From the NCBI RefSeq assembly GCF_021533195.1, contig NZ_JAJNKB010000004.1, positions 366,630 through 430,629 of the forward strand: DNA of 64,000 bases, read 5' to 3'. A program made the position numbers and the translations under genes. Source of the DNA: Portibacter marinus. Lineage in GTDB: Bacteria; Bacteroidota; Bacteroidia; Chitinophagales; Saprospiraceae. Positions 17,790 to 26,901 of this stretch are shown here, piece by piece. The notes beneath the pieces were generated by a model. It ran no database searches. It was given only the letters and a program-made list of their open reading frames with translations, and was not told the origin of the DNA. Numbering within the stretch: the stretch's first letter is position 1; each line of letters starts with the position of its first letter.

Positions 17790-19403
17790 ATGAAATTTAA
17801 GGAATTAAACATCATAGAGCCTATCCTAAAGGCTTTAGCAGAAAAAGGTTATGAAGAACCTACACCTATTCAAGAGGAAGCCATACCACAAGTTCTCAAT
17901 CGAAGAGATGTTCTCGGTGTAGCTCAAACAGGAACAGGAAAGACAGCGGCATTCTCTATACCGATCATCCAATTGATCAATAAAAAGGATGGAGAACACC
18001 ATGGCAGACCTCATTTAAGGTCGTTGATTGTCACTCCGACCAGAGAGCTGGCCATTCAGATTGGTGAAAACATCAAAGAATACAGTAAAAACACCATTAT
18101 CAGACACGCTGTTATTTTCGGAGGAGTAAAACAGAACGAACAAGTCAGAATGATGAAAAAGGGAGTCCATATTTTAGTGGCTACTCCGGGTCGGTTGCTG
18201 GATTTAATCGGACAGGGATTTATAAGTTTGAGGGAAGTCAAACTATTTGTCCTGGATGAAGCAGATCGTATGTTGGATATGGGATTTATCCATGACATCA
18301 ACAAACTTATTGATTTGCTTCCCGAACAACGGCAATCTTTATTTTTCTCAGCGACGATGCCTGAAAACATTGTAGAGTTGTCAAAGAAAATTTTAAAGAA
18401 TCCCGTTCGTATAGAAGTGACACCTGCATCTACTACAGCAGAAACCATTCAACAACATCTTTATTATACTAATCGGGATCTAAAGCACAGTTTATTGGTT
18501 CACATATTGGAAAGCAAAAAAATTGACCAGGCTTTAGTGTTTTCCAGAACTAAACATGGTTCAGATCGAATTGCACGCAAACTTAAGAAGGATGGTATCG
18601 ATGCCGCTTCGATACATGGTGATAAGTCTCAACCACAAAGACAGAAAGCCCTTAAGGCATTTAAAGCAGGGAAAACCAGAGTTTTAGTGGCCACAGATAT
18701 AGCTGCCAGAGGAATTGATATTGACAAATTAAAGTATGTCATCAACTATGATATTCCGAACGAACCGGAATCCTATGTGCACAGAATAGGTAGATCCGGA
18801 AGAGCTGGAGAAGAAGGTTATGCTATTTCCATTTGCGAACCGGAAGAAAATGCATACATCAAAGACGTTGAGAAATTGATCGGACAGAAGATAGATGTGG
18901 TTTCTGATAATCCTTATCCTCAAACGGACAAACCGATGACCGACGCCGAAAAGAAAGAGTGGCAGAAAGAAAAAAACCGAAGAAAGCAGGAGTTTTTTGC
19001 CAATAGAAAAAGATCAAAGCACGGAAAAGGAAGTAAAAGTCCTAAAGGAAAAAAGAAAGATTATAAAGATAAACAAGCGTCTGATGTAGAAAATCAACAG
19101 TCTGAAAAGAATAGAGACCGTAATCCTAAGTCAAAACGCAAAAAAGATCATCCTAAATCATCTTTTGAAAAAAGACAAAAACAAGACAGACCTGAGAAAA
19201 AGAAGTGGAAAGGAAGGCGAGATGAACCTGAAGCAGGAAATCAATCCGCGAATGCTGATCAAAAAACAACAAGCAATAGTAGCGGCCATTCTAAGCAAGA
19301 ACGTTCTGACAACAAAGATTGGAAAAACAAAAAGCGGAATGGTAAAAACAATGGTACCCCTCAGTCATTGAGGGACAAATATATGTGGCCATTGGAGAAG
19401 TGA
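17790..19403 (+). CDS. DEAD-box RNA helicase (RhlE-like)
   Basis: A 537-residue ATP-dependent RNA helicase. The ATG at 17790 is chosen because the Q motif follows directly (YEEPTPIQEEAIP), and because the longer frame upstream overlaps the divergent CFFCG gene and its promoter. Motifs in order: AQTGTGKT (motif I), PTRELAIQ, TPGRLLD, DEAD in VLDEADRMLDMGF, SAT, then helicase C with ATDIAARGIDI and YVHRIGRSGRAG. A long Lys/Arg/Ser-rich tail (about 390-537) is typical of RhlE-type proteins and probably binds RNA. Likely roles are ribosome assembly and cold adaptation. It is transcribed from the TACCTTTG promoter at 17763. Confidence 0.92.
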   Translation: MKFKELNIIEPILKALAEKGYEEPTPIQEEAIPQVLNRRDVLGVAQTGTGKTAAFSIPIIQLINKKDGEHHGRPHLRSLIVTPTRELAIQIGENIKEYSKNTIIRHAVIFGGVKQNEQVRMMKKGVHILVATPGRLLDLIGQGFISLREVKLFVLDEADRMLDMGFIHDINKLIDLLPEQRQSLFFSATMPENIVELSKKILKNPVRIEVTPASTTAETIQQHLYYTNRDLKHSLLVHILESKKIDQALVFSRTKHGSDRIARKLKKDGIDAASIHGDKSQPQRQKALKAFKAGKTRVLVATDIAARGIDIDKLKYVINYDIPNEPESYVHRIGRSGRAGEEGYAISICEPEENAYIKDVEKLIGQKIDVVSDNPYPQTDKPMTDAEKKEWQKEKNRRKQEFFANRKRSKHGKGSKSPKGKKKDYKDKQASDVENQQSEKNRDRNPKSKRKKDHPKSSFEKRQKQDRPEKKKWKGRRDEPEAGNQSANADQKTTSNSSGHSKQERSDNKDWKNKKRNGKNNGTPQSLRDKYMWPLEK

Positions 19404-19407
19404 GAAA

Positions 19408-19439
19408 ATTACTGGGCGTAAGTAATGCATTTTTTTTTT
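19408..19439 (+). terminator. Possible terminator of the helicase gene
   Basis: A weak 6-bp stem (ATTACT at 19408-19413, AGTAAT at 19421-19426) is followed after 3 bases by a run of ten T (19430-19439). The stem is AT-rich, so termination may be partial. Confidence 0.45.
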
Positions 19440-19477
19440 CAATCACGTTAAAAGAATGATTTTTGTGGCCAGGGTAA

Positions 19478-20647
19478 TTATTTCACTGGATCAGGTTTTC
19501 GAATCCAAAGCCGTTCTCTTTGATTTTTGTCCTGAAAAGCAGCGATTAATTGTCGATCTGGTATGTTTAAAAGTAAGTCAATGAATTCCTTCAGATCATT
19601 GGCATTTCTAATTTCAGTCTTCGAGTCAATAATCCGGCTGGCCAATTCTTCGTCATCGGCATGGGTCAGATCTCTATGCTCTAATTTGCTGGTAAAGCCT
19701 GGGCCCCATGGTGAAATACTTTCCCGATAGAAAAATCCCAGAAAATCTGGAGCAACATCTATGTCGTTGCCCATGCCCGCTCCAACCGAGAACAAAAAAT
19801 TATTCTCATTGGGCAACATCGCTTGTTTTCTATATTCCGGTATGACATCTATCAAGTCATAGCTGCAAACCAGAACGTCTTTCTTTTTCTCTTTGAATTC
19901 TTGCATTGGAAGATCCTTCCACATGCGCCATGCCTTGGCCATAATCATTGAACTCTTTTCAGGTATGGCAGCTATCGAAGTGAAGGACAAACTCATTTTG
20001 GAAAAACTGAGATCAAGCCTTTTTAGTATTTCGTATAAATCTTGATTTTCAAGATCTCTGGACTTATAGTACCCTTGAATATTAGGACTATCCAACAGTA
20101 TTCCGCCTGTGGTTACAAAATACCAAAATCGCATATGGCTGAGCTGCTCTTGATAAGGATGTAAATAATCATAGCGCCCCAGCATCCTCCTTATTCTTTC
20201 TGAATAAAATCTAAATGGAGCGTCATCTATAGATTCAATGATTTCTAATTGACTTCTTGACAGTTCGATTCTTTCAGAATAAACAGCATGAAGGGCTAGC
20301 AAATAATGCAACATTGGATCTTGATACGCCAAATCCATGTTGCTTTGGATGAGTGAAATCGCTAAATCATATTCTCCCGACATTTCCAGGGCAGAAGCCA
20401 ATTCAATCAGATATCCAGGTTTATCAGGATCAAAGTGATGGGCAGCATACAAAAAATCAGTTGCCTTTTTTATTTGGTTTTCCTTTAAGAGCACGATGCC
20501 CACTTCAAAAATGGCTTCAGCATTAAGCTTATCGTTCAATAATTTTTCCGAAACAGACCTAATGGTCGAGGAATAGCCTTCATATTCCTGCTCCCATGCC
20601 TCCATGTAATCTGCCCAATTATTGACCATATCATTTCTGTCTTCCAT
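19478..20647 (-). CDS. TPR-like protein paired with the DUF4157 gene
   Basis: A 389-residue cytoplasmic protein with no signal peptide. Residues about 35-160 look like tetratricopeptide-type helical repeats (NAEAIFEVGIVLLKENQIKK, KPGYLIELASALEMSGEYDLA, PMLHYLLALHAVYSERIEL). The C-terminal half (about 165-389) is not recognised. It starts 5 bp after the stop of the DUF4157 protein and is surely co-transcribed with it. A gene directly downstream of a candidate toxin is in the usual place for an immunity or chaperone gene; that role is inference only. No close analogue is known to me. Confidence 0.6.
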   Translation of the reverse strand: MEDRNDMVNNWADYMEAWEQEYEGYSSTIRSVSEKLLNDKLNAEAIFEVGIVLLKENQIKKATDFLYAAHHFDPDKPGYLIELASALEMSGEYDLAISLIQSNMDLAYQDPMLHYLLALHAVYSERIELSRSQLEIIESIDDAPFRFYSERIRRMLGRYDYLHPYQEQLSHMRFWYFVTTGGILLDSPNIQGYYKSRDLENQDLYEILKRLDLSFSKMSLSFTSIAAIPEKSSMIMAKAWRMWKDLPMQEFKEKKKDVLVCSYDLIDVIPEYRKQAMLPNENNFLFSVGAGMGNDIDVAPDFLGFFYRESISPWGPGFTSKLEHRDLTHADDEELASRIIDSKTEIRNANDLKEFIDLLLNIPDRQLIAAFQDKNQRERLWIRKPDPVK

Positions 20648-20652
20648 CTTGA

Positions 20653-22443
20653 TTATTTAAACCCTACTTCTGCATCTTCAGCTGCCGGAAAATGTTGAAT
20701 TGCTGGCCAATCCGCTGTTTTCACTTTTTTGGGTTTGTCTTCTTTTGAACCGGCATTACTATCGAATAACTTTTTATCCCCTTTCGTCTGAATATTGGTC
20801 GTTGTTTTGGTCAGGTCTCCGGTCGCAGTCGCTGATTTAAATACTTTACTTCCCTTTCCTCCTTTTTTCCTTGCCAGATTCAGATTATCTTTATCTGATA
20901 GGTATTTTGCAAACTTATTTAAATCTCCAGCTACGCCCAAACCTGAAAGTGCTGCTTCGATATCTGTTTCACTTTTAGGTTGATATTCAACATCATCTGC
21001 AGCATCAGGATTGGTTGCCGCAGCTCTTGCAATTTCCGAAAACTTAATACCGTCATCACTTTCAAAACCCTCACCAACTGCTGTTGTATGAGCTATCGTA
21101 AAACTATAAGTGTCCTTGAGTTTGACATTCTCTTCAAGTTGACCTGCATCTGCATCTTCCCTAATGTCAAGTCCAAACTTAGAGTAAGAGGGCCACATCC
21201 TCATCAGATGTTTTCCGGGTTTTGCCACTTCTTCATCTGCTATTTTCTTGTTCTCTGTAGCTAAATCCAGTTTTTTCTTTGCTTCCTTTGCTTCATTTAC
21301 AGCTAGGCCGATTTCAGTTCCCTCTTTTGTTCCACCTGCTACTTCAGCCCTTACGTTCTGTTCGTTTGCCTCCGCATCCTGCAAAGCCTTAGCTTTTTTC
21401 ACTCTTGCCCCTTCCCTTTTATTGGCAATTTCGGAAAGTCTGTCTCCTTCAATATTAACAGCTTTCCACTTGAGAATATCTTTTTGAACTCCAGCAATTT
21501 CTGACCCTAAATAAGCATTGGCTGATTGTCGGGTGGAAAGCATGGCGCCATAACTTTTAAACTTGGAGCTGTTGCCAGGGGCTGGTGATAGTGCTCCATC
21601 AGGTGCCATTCCGCTAAATAAGCGATCCTTTAAGGTGTTATCATCTATTTCAGGACCATGTCGACCGATTGCGTGCCCACCACTTCCTCCAGTCTCCGTT
21701 TTGTCCTTCGATTCTTTGGCTTCTACCTTTTCCTTATTTAAGGGTTCTGATAGTTTAGCTATCTTTTGTTCGTATGAGTCATCCGATGCAATGATGGCGT
21801 GAACTTCACTTCTATTCATTTTGAAATGAGAGGATATCGTCTGTATGTTAGCAGAAAGTCCAGATTTCCTAGAAAACTCGTTTATTTTTTCCTTCGGTGA
21901 TAGTTGTGCAACGCCTCCACTACTTTCATTCGACGTCATTACCGACTTAGCGACATTCTTCATTTGTAAAGCCTGCGCGCCCTTCACATCAGCTTCCTTT
22001 TCCAAAGCATGATCATCATTGATGGGGATACTATTGCTCCTGTCCATATTGGCTTTGACTCTGCCTTGCTTCTGTTGTACAACATGCCAGGCCTCATGTG
22101 GCAAGTGCTTTTCTTGTCCGGGGCCAATGTGTATTTCTGTGCCTTGAGCATAGGCATTGGCTCCAAGATCCTTGGGCTTATCTGAATTGTAATGGACATC
22201 TACATCACCCATATTCATTCCTGATAATCCTTCTATGCCTTGTTTTAATTGAGTGGGCAGTCCTCCTTCGCTATATCCATAAGAAACTTCCGGTGTTTGT
22301 GTTTCTCCAGCATTTTTTCTAAAGGTACTTTTTAACTGGAAAGGTGGTGGTGCTAAGGTATTTTGAGCTTCATCAAGCTGATCAGGGGACATACTCTGAT
22401 CCAGAATAAGGTCGGTTTTCTTTGTTTTGTACAAAAGTGTCAT
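20653..22443 (-). CDS. DUF4157 (eCIS-core-like) protein with RNase-toxin-like segment
   Basis: A 596-residue protein without a signal peptide. Residues about 60-135 are a DUF4157 domain (GLPTQLKQGIEGLSG, DVHYNSDKP, GTEIHIGPGQEKHLP, then HEAWH at 116-120 as the HExxH-type zinc site, and HALEKEAD at 145-152 as the further acidic motif). DUF4157 domains often occur near extracellular contractile injection systems and at the N-terminus of polymorphic toxins. Residues about 255-325 (GGHAIGRHGPEIDDNTLKDRL, NSSKF, ANAYL, ILKW) match the layout of CdiA-CT/RNase-A-like bacterial toxin domains, in which GGHxxxRH is followed by an S-F segment and helices. A Lys/Ala-rich helical segment (about 345-410) and a less clear C-terminus follow. 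No contractile injection genes are in the window. Confidence 0.7.
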   Translation of the reverse strand: MTLLYKTKKTDLILDQSMSPDQLDEAQNTLAPPPFQLKSTFRKNAGETQTPEVSYGYSEGGLPTQLKQGIEGLSGMNMGDVDVHYNSDKPKDLGANAYAQGTEIHIGPGQEKHLPHEAWHVVQQKQGRVKANMDRSNSIPINDDHALEKEADVKGAQALQMKNVAKSVMTSNESSGGVAQLSPKEKINEFSRKSGLSANIQTISSHFKMNRSEVHAIIASDDSYEQKIAKLSEPLNKEKVEAKESKDKTETGGSGGHAIGRHGPEIDDNTLKDRLFSGMAPDGALSPAPGNSSKFKSYGAMLSTRQSANAYLGSEIAGVQKDILKWKAVNIEGDRLSEIANKREGARVKKAKALQDAEANEQNVRAEVAGGTKEGTEIGLAVNEAKEAKKKLDLATENKKIADEEVAKPGKHLMRMWPSYSKFGLDIREDADAGQLEENVKLKDTYSFTIAHTTAVGEGFESDDGIKFSEIARAAATNPDAADDVEYQPKSETDIEAALSGLGVAGDLNKFAKYLSDKDNLNLARKKGGKGSKVFKSATATGDLTKTTTNIQTKGDKKLFDSNAGSKEDKPKKVKTADWPAIQHFPAAEDAEVGFK

Positions 22444-22500
22444 ATCGAGGTTAGAATCTTGCGAAGTAAGTAAGTTAAGGGTTTAATGTTTACAAAACAA

Positions 22501-23220
22501 TTATTTCACATATTCACCATAAAGATTCCAGTCCATCCCATTTCCCCAACCTGCTCCATGATCACTTGTATTTCTAGCTTGGTGATTTTCTCCAATTCGG
22601 TGTTCTCCAAAGGTCAATAACGCTAAAATGTTACCAGGACGCAGATGGCGACTGGCCCAGGTTAATGGTGAATCTCCAAAAGCATCTTTAGCAGTTACAT
22701 CTGCCCCTTTTTCCAACAAATACCTGATCATAATTTCATCGGCATAGGCTGCTGCACGATGTAAAGGTGTTTCTCCTCTAGTTCTGACATCTCGCATAAA
22801 ACCACCGGTCTCTATTCCGGGCTTAGTTCTGGCATTGACATTGGCGCCATTTTCTATCAAAACCTTCAAAGTATATAAATAGTATGGTCGACCCGCTTTG
22901 CACAAGGCATTATGCAATGGAGTTTCTTCCGTCTTATCAACATGATAGTTGACATCAGCACCTTTTCGTATCAGGAATTCACAGATTTTCCAATGACCGA
23001 AAAAAGCAGCATTTCCTAATTCGTCATTGATATTGATGCTTTCCAATGTACCCCCATTATGGATCACTGCTTTGATTGCTGTAAGATCATCATAGTATAC
23101 CAGCCATTGTAGGATCTTGATCCGATCCTGAAACAACCTTTCTTTCCATCCTTTTTTCGCCATCAAATCGAAAATCAAATCTGTCCGTCCCTGGCTAATT
23201 TTTCGTACTATATCGTCCAT
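22501..23220 (-). CDS. Ankyrin-repeat protein
   Basis: A 239-residue cytoplasmic ankyrin protein. The ATG at 23220 is preferred over an ATG at 23283, because the sequence becomes conserved-looking from MDDIVRKISQGRTDLIFDLM, and the longer frame adds an unlikely Cys/Phe-rich head. Repeats are clear from about residue 45: 'DDLTAIKAVIHNGG', 'NAAFFGHWKICEFLIRKGADV', 'TPLHNALCKA', 'TLKVLIENGANVN', 'TPLHRAAAYADEIMIRYLLEKGADV' and 'SPLTWASRH'. Ankyrin proteins bind other proteins. It ends 57 bp before the DUF4157 gene starts, on the same strand, so the three genes may be a single unit, with this as a possible regulator or immunity partner. Confidence 0.75.
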   Translation of the reverse strand: MDDIVRKISQGRTDLIFDLMAKKGWKERLFQDRIKILQWLVYYDDLTAIKAVIHNGGTLESININDELGNAAFFGHWKICEFLIRKGADVNYHVDKTEETPLHNALCKAGRPYYLYTLKVLIENGANVNARTKPGIETGGFMRDVRTRGETPLHRAAAYADEIMIRYLLEKGADVTAKDAFGDSPLTWASRHLRPGNILALLTFGEHRIGENHQARNTSDHGAGWGNGMDWNLYGEYVK

Positions 23221-23297
23221 TGCTTTTGGACTAAAATAGCAAATTTGGAAGTGTTTTTGCTTTAAACAATTGGTAATCGTCAAACGTTGGATCTTTT

Positions 23298-24161
23298 ATG
23301 GATAGGAAAAAGTTTTTAAAAAATGTTCTGTTGGGATCTGGGGAAACCATCGTAGGCAGTAAGATTCTGAAAAAAGACAGCACTTATAACAGGCTTATGC
23401 AGCAAGTAGGATTTAACCACCTACCCAATTTAAAAAACAATTTAGATATGAAGACGGTATTACATCGAGCGGAAACCAGAGGCCATGCTAATCACGGTTG
23501 GCTTGACTCACATCACACTTTTAGTTTTGCAAATTATTACCATCCCGAAAGAATGCACTTTGGAGTTCTAAGGGTGCTCAATGATGATGTGGTTCAGGGT
23601 GGTAAAGGTTTCGGCACCCATCCACACGATAATATGGAAATCATATCCATACCTCTGGAAGGTGATCTAGAGCATCAGGATTCGATGTCCAACAAAGCCG
23701 TTATCAAGTCTGGTGATATTCAGGTGATGAGTGCAGGAACGGGAATCAGACACAGTGAATACAACAAGAATTCAGACAGCCCGGTGCGATTTTTACAGAT
23801 TTGGATGTTTCCCAATAAAAAGAATGTCGAACCTCGCTATGATCAGATTACACTTGATGATCAAAACCTTTCAAACAATCTGGTACAGATCCTTTCTCCT
23901 CATCAGGATGATGAAGGGGTGTGGGTGCATCAAAATGCCTGGTTTTCTATGGGTAAATTGAAGAAAGGTTGGTCAGGTCAATATGAGATAAAGGCTAAAG
24001 GGAATGGACTGTATGTTTTCGTCATCGACGGCAAAGTAAATGTAGCGGGTGAAGAATTGGGAAAAAGAGATGGTTTCGGAATCTGGGATACTGCTTTTGT
24101 AGAAATCGAAGTTCAAAATGATGCTCATGTATTATTAATGGATGTGCCAATGGAAGTTTGA
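23298..24161 (+). CDS. Pirin family protein
   Basis: A 287-residue bicupin. From about residue 51 it matches bacterial pirins: KTVLHRAETRGHANHGWLDS (about 51-70), the metal site GTHPHDNMEIISIPLEG (about 111-127) and SAGTGIRHSEYN. Some pirins are quercetin dioxygenases and others act as redox sensors; the substrate is unknown. The ATG at 23298 gives a 50-residue N-terminal extension (MDRKKFLKN, then GFNHLPN), which recurs in other Bacteroidota pirins and may be an atypical export signal. An internal ATG at 23448 would give the normal pirin start. Confidence 0.85.
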   Translation: MDRKKFLKNVLLGSGETIVGSKILKKDSTYNRLMQQVGFNHLPNLKNNLDMKTVLHRAETRGHANHGWLDSHHTFSFANYYHPERMHFGVLRVLNDDVVQGGKGFGTHPHDNMEIISIPLEGDLEHQDSMSNKAVIKSGDIQVMSAGTGIRHSEYNKNSDSPVRFLQIWMFPNKKNVEPRYDQITLDDQNLSNNLVQILSPHQDDEGVWVHQNAWFSMGKLKKGWSGQYEIKAKGNGLYVFVIDGKVNVAGEELGKRDGFGIWDTAFVEIEVQNDAHVLLMDVPMEV

Positions 24162-24194
24162 GGTTAGGTGACATTTGTAAAGTAAAATATAGCA

Positions 24195-24482
24195 ATGAAA
24201 GTTGTAGACAACAAAGAAAAGAAACGATTTGAGCATGAAATCAATGGCAAACTAGCATTCATTGACTATATCTTGACCTCAAACAAGATCTTTTTGACCC
24301 ATACAGAAGTACCGGAAGAATTTGAAGGTCAGGGAATAGGTTCTGAACTAGTAAAAACCGTGCTTCAGGAAGTCAAAGATAGAGACTTAGTTCTTGTACC
24401 GCTTTGTCCGTTTGTAGCTGGGTATATTAAAAGGCATCCCAAGTGGAAAGAATTGGTCTTGAGAGGGATCAATGTTGACTAG
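24195..24482 (+). CDS. Small GNAT-type N-acetyltransferase
   Basis: A 95-residue protein of the YjdJ-like short GNAT group: strands at the N-terminus, the acetyl-CoA loop motif EGQGIGSELVKTVL (about 44-57), then LVLVPLCPFVAGYIKRHPKW, the C-terminal signature of the family. The substrate is unknown. It lies 33 bp after the pirin gene and may be co-transcribed with it. It is convergent with the GH3 gene, with a 73-base gap. Confidence 0.85.
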   Translation: MKVVDNKEKKRFEHEINGKLAFIDYILTSNKIFLTHTEVPEEFEGQGIGSELVKTVLQEVKDRDLVLVPLCPFVAGYIKRHPKWKELVLRGINVD

Positions 24483-24555
24483 TCCAATAGGACATAGATA
24501 ATGAATTCTTAATATTCAAATAAATCTCAAAACTGTTCCCGTATTAATTGAAGAG

Positions 24556-26814
24556 TTACTTTTTCAGAATAGCATTTCTTCTTTCCAGTCTCTGTGAATC
24601 AGGACCAATCATCACCTCGAAAAGTCCAGGTTCACTTACTTTTTCAAGATCTACATTGTAAAATTCTACCATGGACTGATCGATGGTGAATTCAACTTGC
24701 TTCTCTTCACCGGGTGCTAATCTGATTTTCTGAAAGCCTTTCAATTCTTTCATGGGACGACTGATTGACGCCACCACATCCCTGACATATAGTTGAACGA
24801 CTTCTGTGGCTTCCCTATCACCAGTATTTTTAACATTGACATTCACCTTTATATCGGAAGTATTTGAAAACAAAGTATCCGATAAAACCATCGGGCTGTA
24901 ATCAAATGTGGCGTATGACAACCCATATCCAAATGGGTACAGCGGCTGATTAGGAATATCTAAGTAGTTACTTCTGAACTTCTGAGCAGTTTCTCCAAAG
25001 TTAGGGCGTCCGGTATTGAGCATCGAATAATATATGGGTATTTGGCCTACATGAAACGGAAAAGAAGTAGTGAGTCTACCGCCTGGAACCTTATCTCCAA
25101 AAAGTACATCTGCAACAGCATTGCCACCTTCTGTACCTCCAAACCAAACGTCTAATATGGCATCCATATTCTCAGACTCCCAGTTCAAGGTCATCGGTCT
25201 TCCATTGTATAAAACCATTATGATAGGCTTACCCGTTTTTTCAAGCGCTTTTAATAACTCCAGTTGTTCGGGTTGCAAACCAATATTAGCCATACTTGAA
25301 GATTCTCCACTCATATCAGCAGCTTCTCCAACAACCGCAACGATTACGTCAGCCTGGTTGGCAACTATTAAGGCCTCTTCTAAAAGTATAGCGGAAGACC
25401 TTTCATCGATAACGATTTCAGGACCAAAAGCATTGACCTTTCTGGCAAATTCAGGATCATCACTGATATTAGATCCCTTAGCATATAGAATTTCAACACC
25501 TTCTCCTGCTACTTCACGAATGCCTTCGATGACGGTAACTGCTTTAGAGTGATCGCCCGAAACTGACCAGGTCCCTAACATATTTCTTCTGGAATCAGCC
25601 AGTGGGCCGATGACGGCAATCTTTCCCGTCTTTTCTAAAGGTAAAATATCATCCTCATTTTTCAGCAGGACGAATGATTCTGCAGCCACCTCTCTGGCAA
25701 AGGCTCTGAATTCATCAGATAAAATCTCTTTGGATGCCCGTTCCTCATCAAAATACCGATAAGGATCTTCAAATAATCCCAACAACTCCTTTGCCTTTAA
25801 AATCCTTCTACAAGCCTCATTAATATCACTTTCTGTCACAAATCCATCTTCTAACGATTCTTTAAGTGTCATTAAGAAACCTTCACCTACCATATCCATG
25901 TCAATATCTACATTTAAGGCTGTCGCAGAAACAGTTTGCAAATTACCTACACCGTGCTCAATCATCTCATTAATGGCTGTATAATCTGTAACTACGAAAC
26001 CATCAAAACCCCATTCGTCTCTTAAAACATCCCGAAATAAAAACTTGCTTCCGGACGCTGGTACATAATCCAGCACATTAAACGAAGTCATGACTGAAGC
26101 AACACCAGCATCTATTGCAGCTTTATAAGGTGGAAGATATTCATTATACATTCTCACTTTACTCATATCCACTGTATTGTAGTCTCGACCACCCTCTGCT
26201 GCACCGTACAAGGCAAAGTGCTTCACGCAAGCAAGCATGGTGGTAGGGTCTGTAAAATCATCGCCCTGATAACCGCGGACCATGGCTTTGGCAATTTGAG
26301 AACCCAGATAAGGATCTTCTCCATTACCTTCAGATATGCGCCCCCATCTGGGATCCCTTGATATGTCTACCATAGGTGAAAAGGTCCACATGAGACCATC
26401 GGCTGTAGCTTCTCTAGCTGCCTGACGGGCGGTTTTTTCAATCAGGTCCATATTCCATGTACAACTCAGCCCAAGAGGAATAGGAAAAATGGTTTGGTGT
26501 CCATGAATAACGTCCATGCCGATAATTAATGGAATACCCAGTCTACTAGAATCCACTGCAATTTGTTGGGCTTGCCTTACCTTCTTTGCTCCTCGAATTC
26601 CGAATATTCCGCCTACCTGGCCATTTTTCATTTTTTCGTTTACATTCTTACTGACCACTTCGCCAGTCACTGTTCCTCCAGGAGTGATGAGATTGAGTTG
26701 TCCTATCTTTTCGTCGATGGTCATTTGTTGGTAAATGGCCTCTACTTTAGGGGAGAGAGTGGTTTGGGCGCTAAGGATTGATGTAAAGAATAAGAGATAT
26801 AATATGTGTTTCAT
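24556..26814 (-). CDS. bglX: GH3 beta-glucosidase
   Basis: A 752-residue secreted glycoside hydrolase. The signal peptide is about 1-16 (ends ILSAQ). The (beta/alpha)8 domain includes the substrate-binding CVKHFALYGAAEGGRDYN (about 196-213) and the nucleophile Asp at about 277 in FVVTDYTAI. The second alpha/beta domain has the likely acid/base Glu in ADMSGESSS. A fibronectin type III-like C-terminal domain follows (about 665-745). The organisation is that of periplasmic BglX. GH3 enzymes release glucose from beta-linked gluco-oligosaccharides; in Bacteroides a GH3 next to GH144 genes prefers sophoro-oligosaccharides. Here it is the last gene of the PUL, 87 bp downstream of the esterase and after a heptamer repeat. 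Confidence 0.92.
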   Translation of the reverse strand: MKHILYLLFFTSILSAQTTLSPKVEAIYQQMTIDEKIGQLNLITPGGTVTGEVVSKNVNEKMKNGQVGGIFGIRGAKKVRQAQQIAVDSSRLGIPLIIGMDVIHGHQTIFPIPLGLSCTWNMDLIEKTARQAAREATADGLMWTFSPMVDISRDPRWGRISEGNGEDPYLGSQIAKAMVRGYQGDDFTDPTTMLACVKHFALYGAAEGGRDYNTVDMSKVRMYNEYLPPYKAAIDAGVASVMTSFNVLDYVPASGSKFLFRDVLRDEWGFDGFVVTDYTAINEMIEHGVGNLQTVSATALNVDIDMDMVGEGFLMTLKESLEDGFVTESDINEACRRILKAKELLGLFEDPYRYFDEERASKEILSDEFRAFAREVAAESFVLLKNEDDILPLEKTGKIAVIGPLADSRRNMLGTWSVSGDHSKAVTVIEGIREVAGEGVEILYAKGSNISDDPEFARKVNAFGPEIVIDERSSAILLEEALIVANQADVIVAVVGEAADMSGESSSMANIGLQPEQLELLKALEKTGKPIIMVLYNGRPMTLNWESENMDAILDVWFGGTEGGNAVADVLFGDKVPGGRLTTSFPFHVGQIPIYYSMLNTGRPNFGETAQKFRSNYLDIPNQPLYPFGYGLSYATFDYSPMVLSDTLFSNTSDIKVNVNVKNTGDREATEVVQLYVRDVVASISRPMKELKGFQKIRLAPGEEKQVEFTIDQSMVEFYNVDLEKVSEPGLFEVMIGPDSQRLERRNAILKK

Positions 26815-26856
26815 TTAAAAAATATTTATAGCATTTCGTAATTGGCTTTTCACTGA

Positions 26857-26898
26857 CAACTAACAACTGACAACTAACAACTAACAACTAACAACTAA
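26857..26898. repeat. Heptanucleotide tandem repeat (CAACTAA)6
   Basis: Six tandem copies of CAACTAA, one of them CAACTGA, lie between the esterase stop and the GH3 start. On the coding strand the unit is TTAGTTG. It sits in the 87-bp gap ahead of GH3, where copy-number change could alter spacing or mRNA structure but not a reading frame. Confidence 0.85.
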
Positions 26899-26901
26899 AC
26901 T

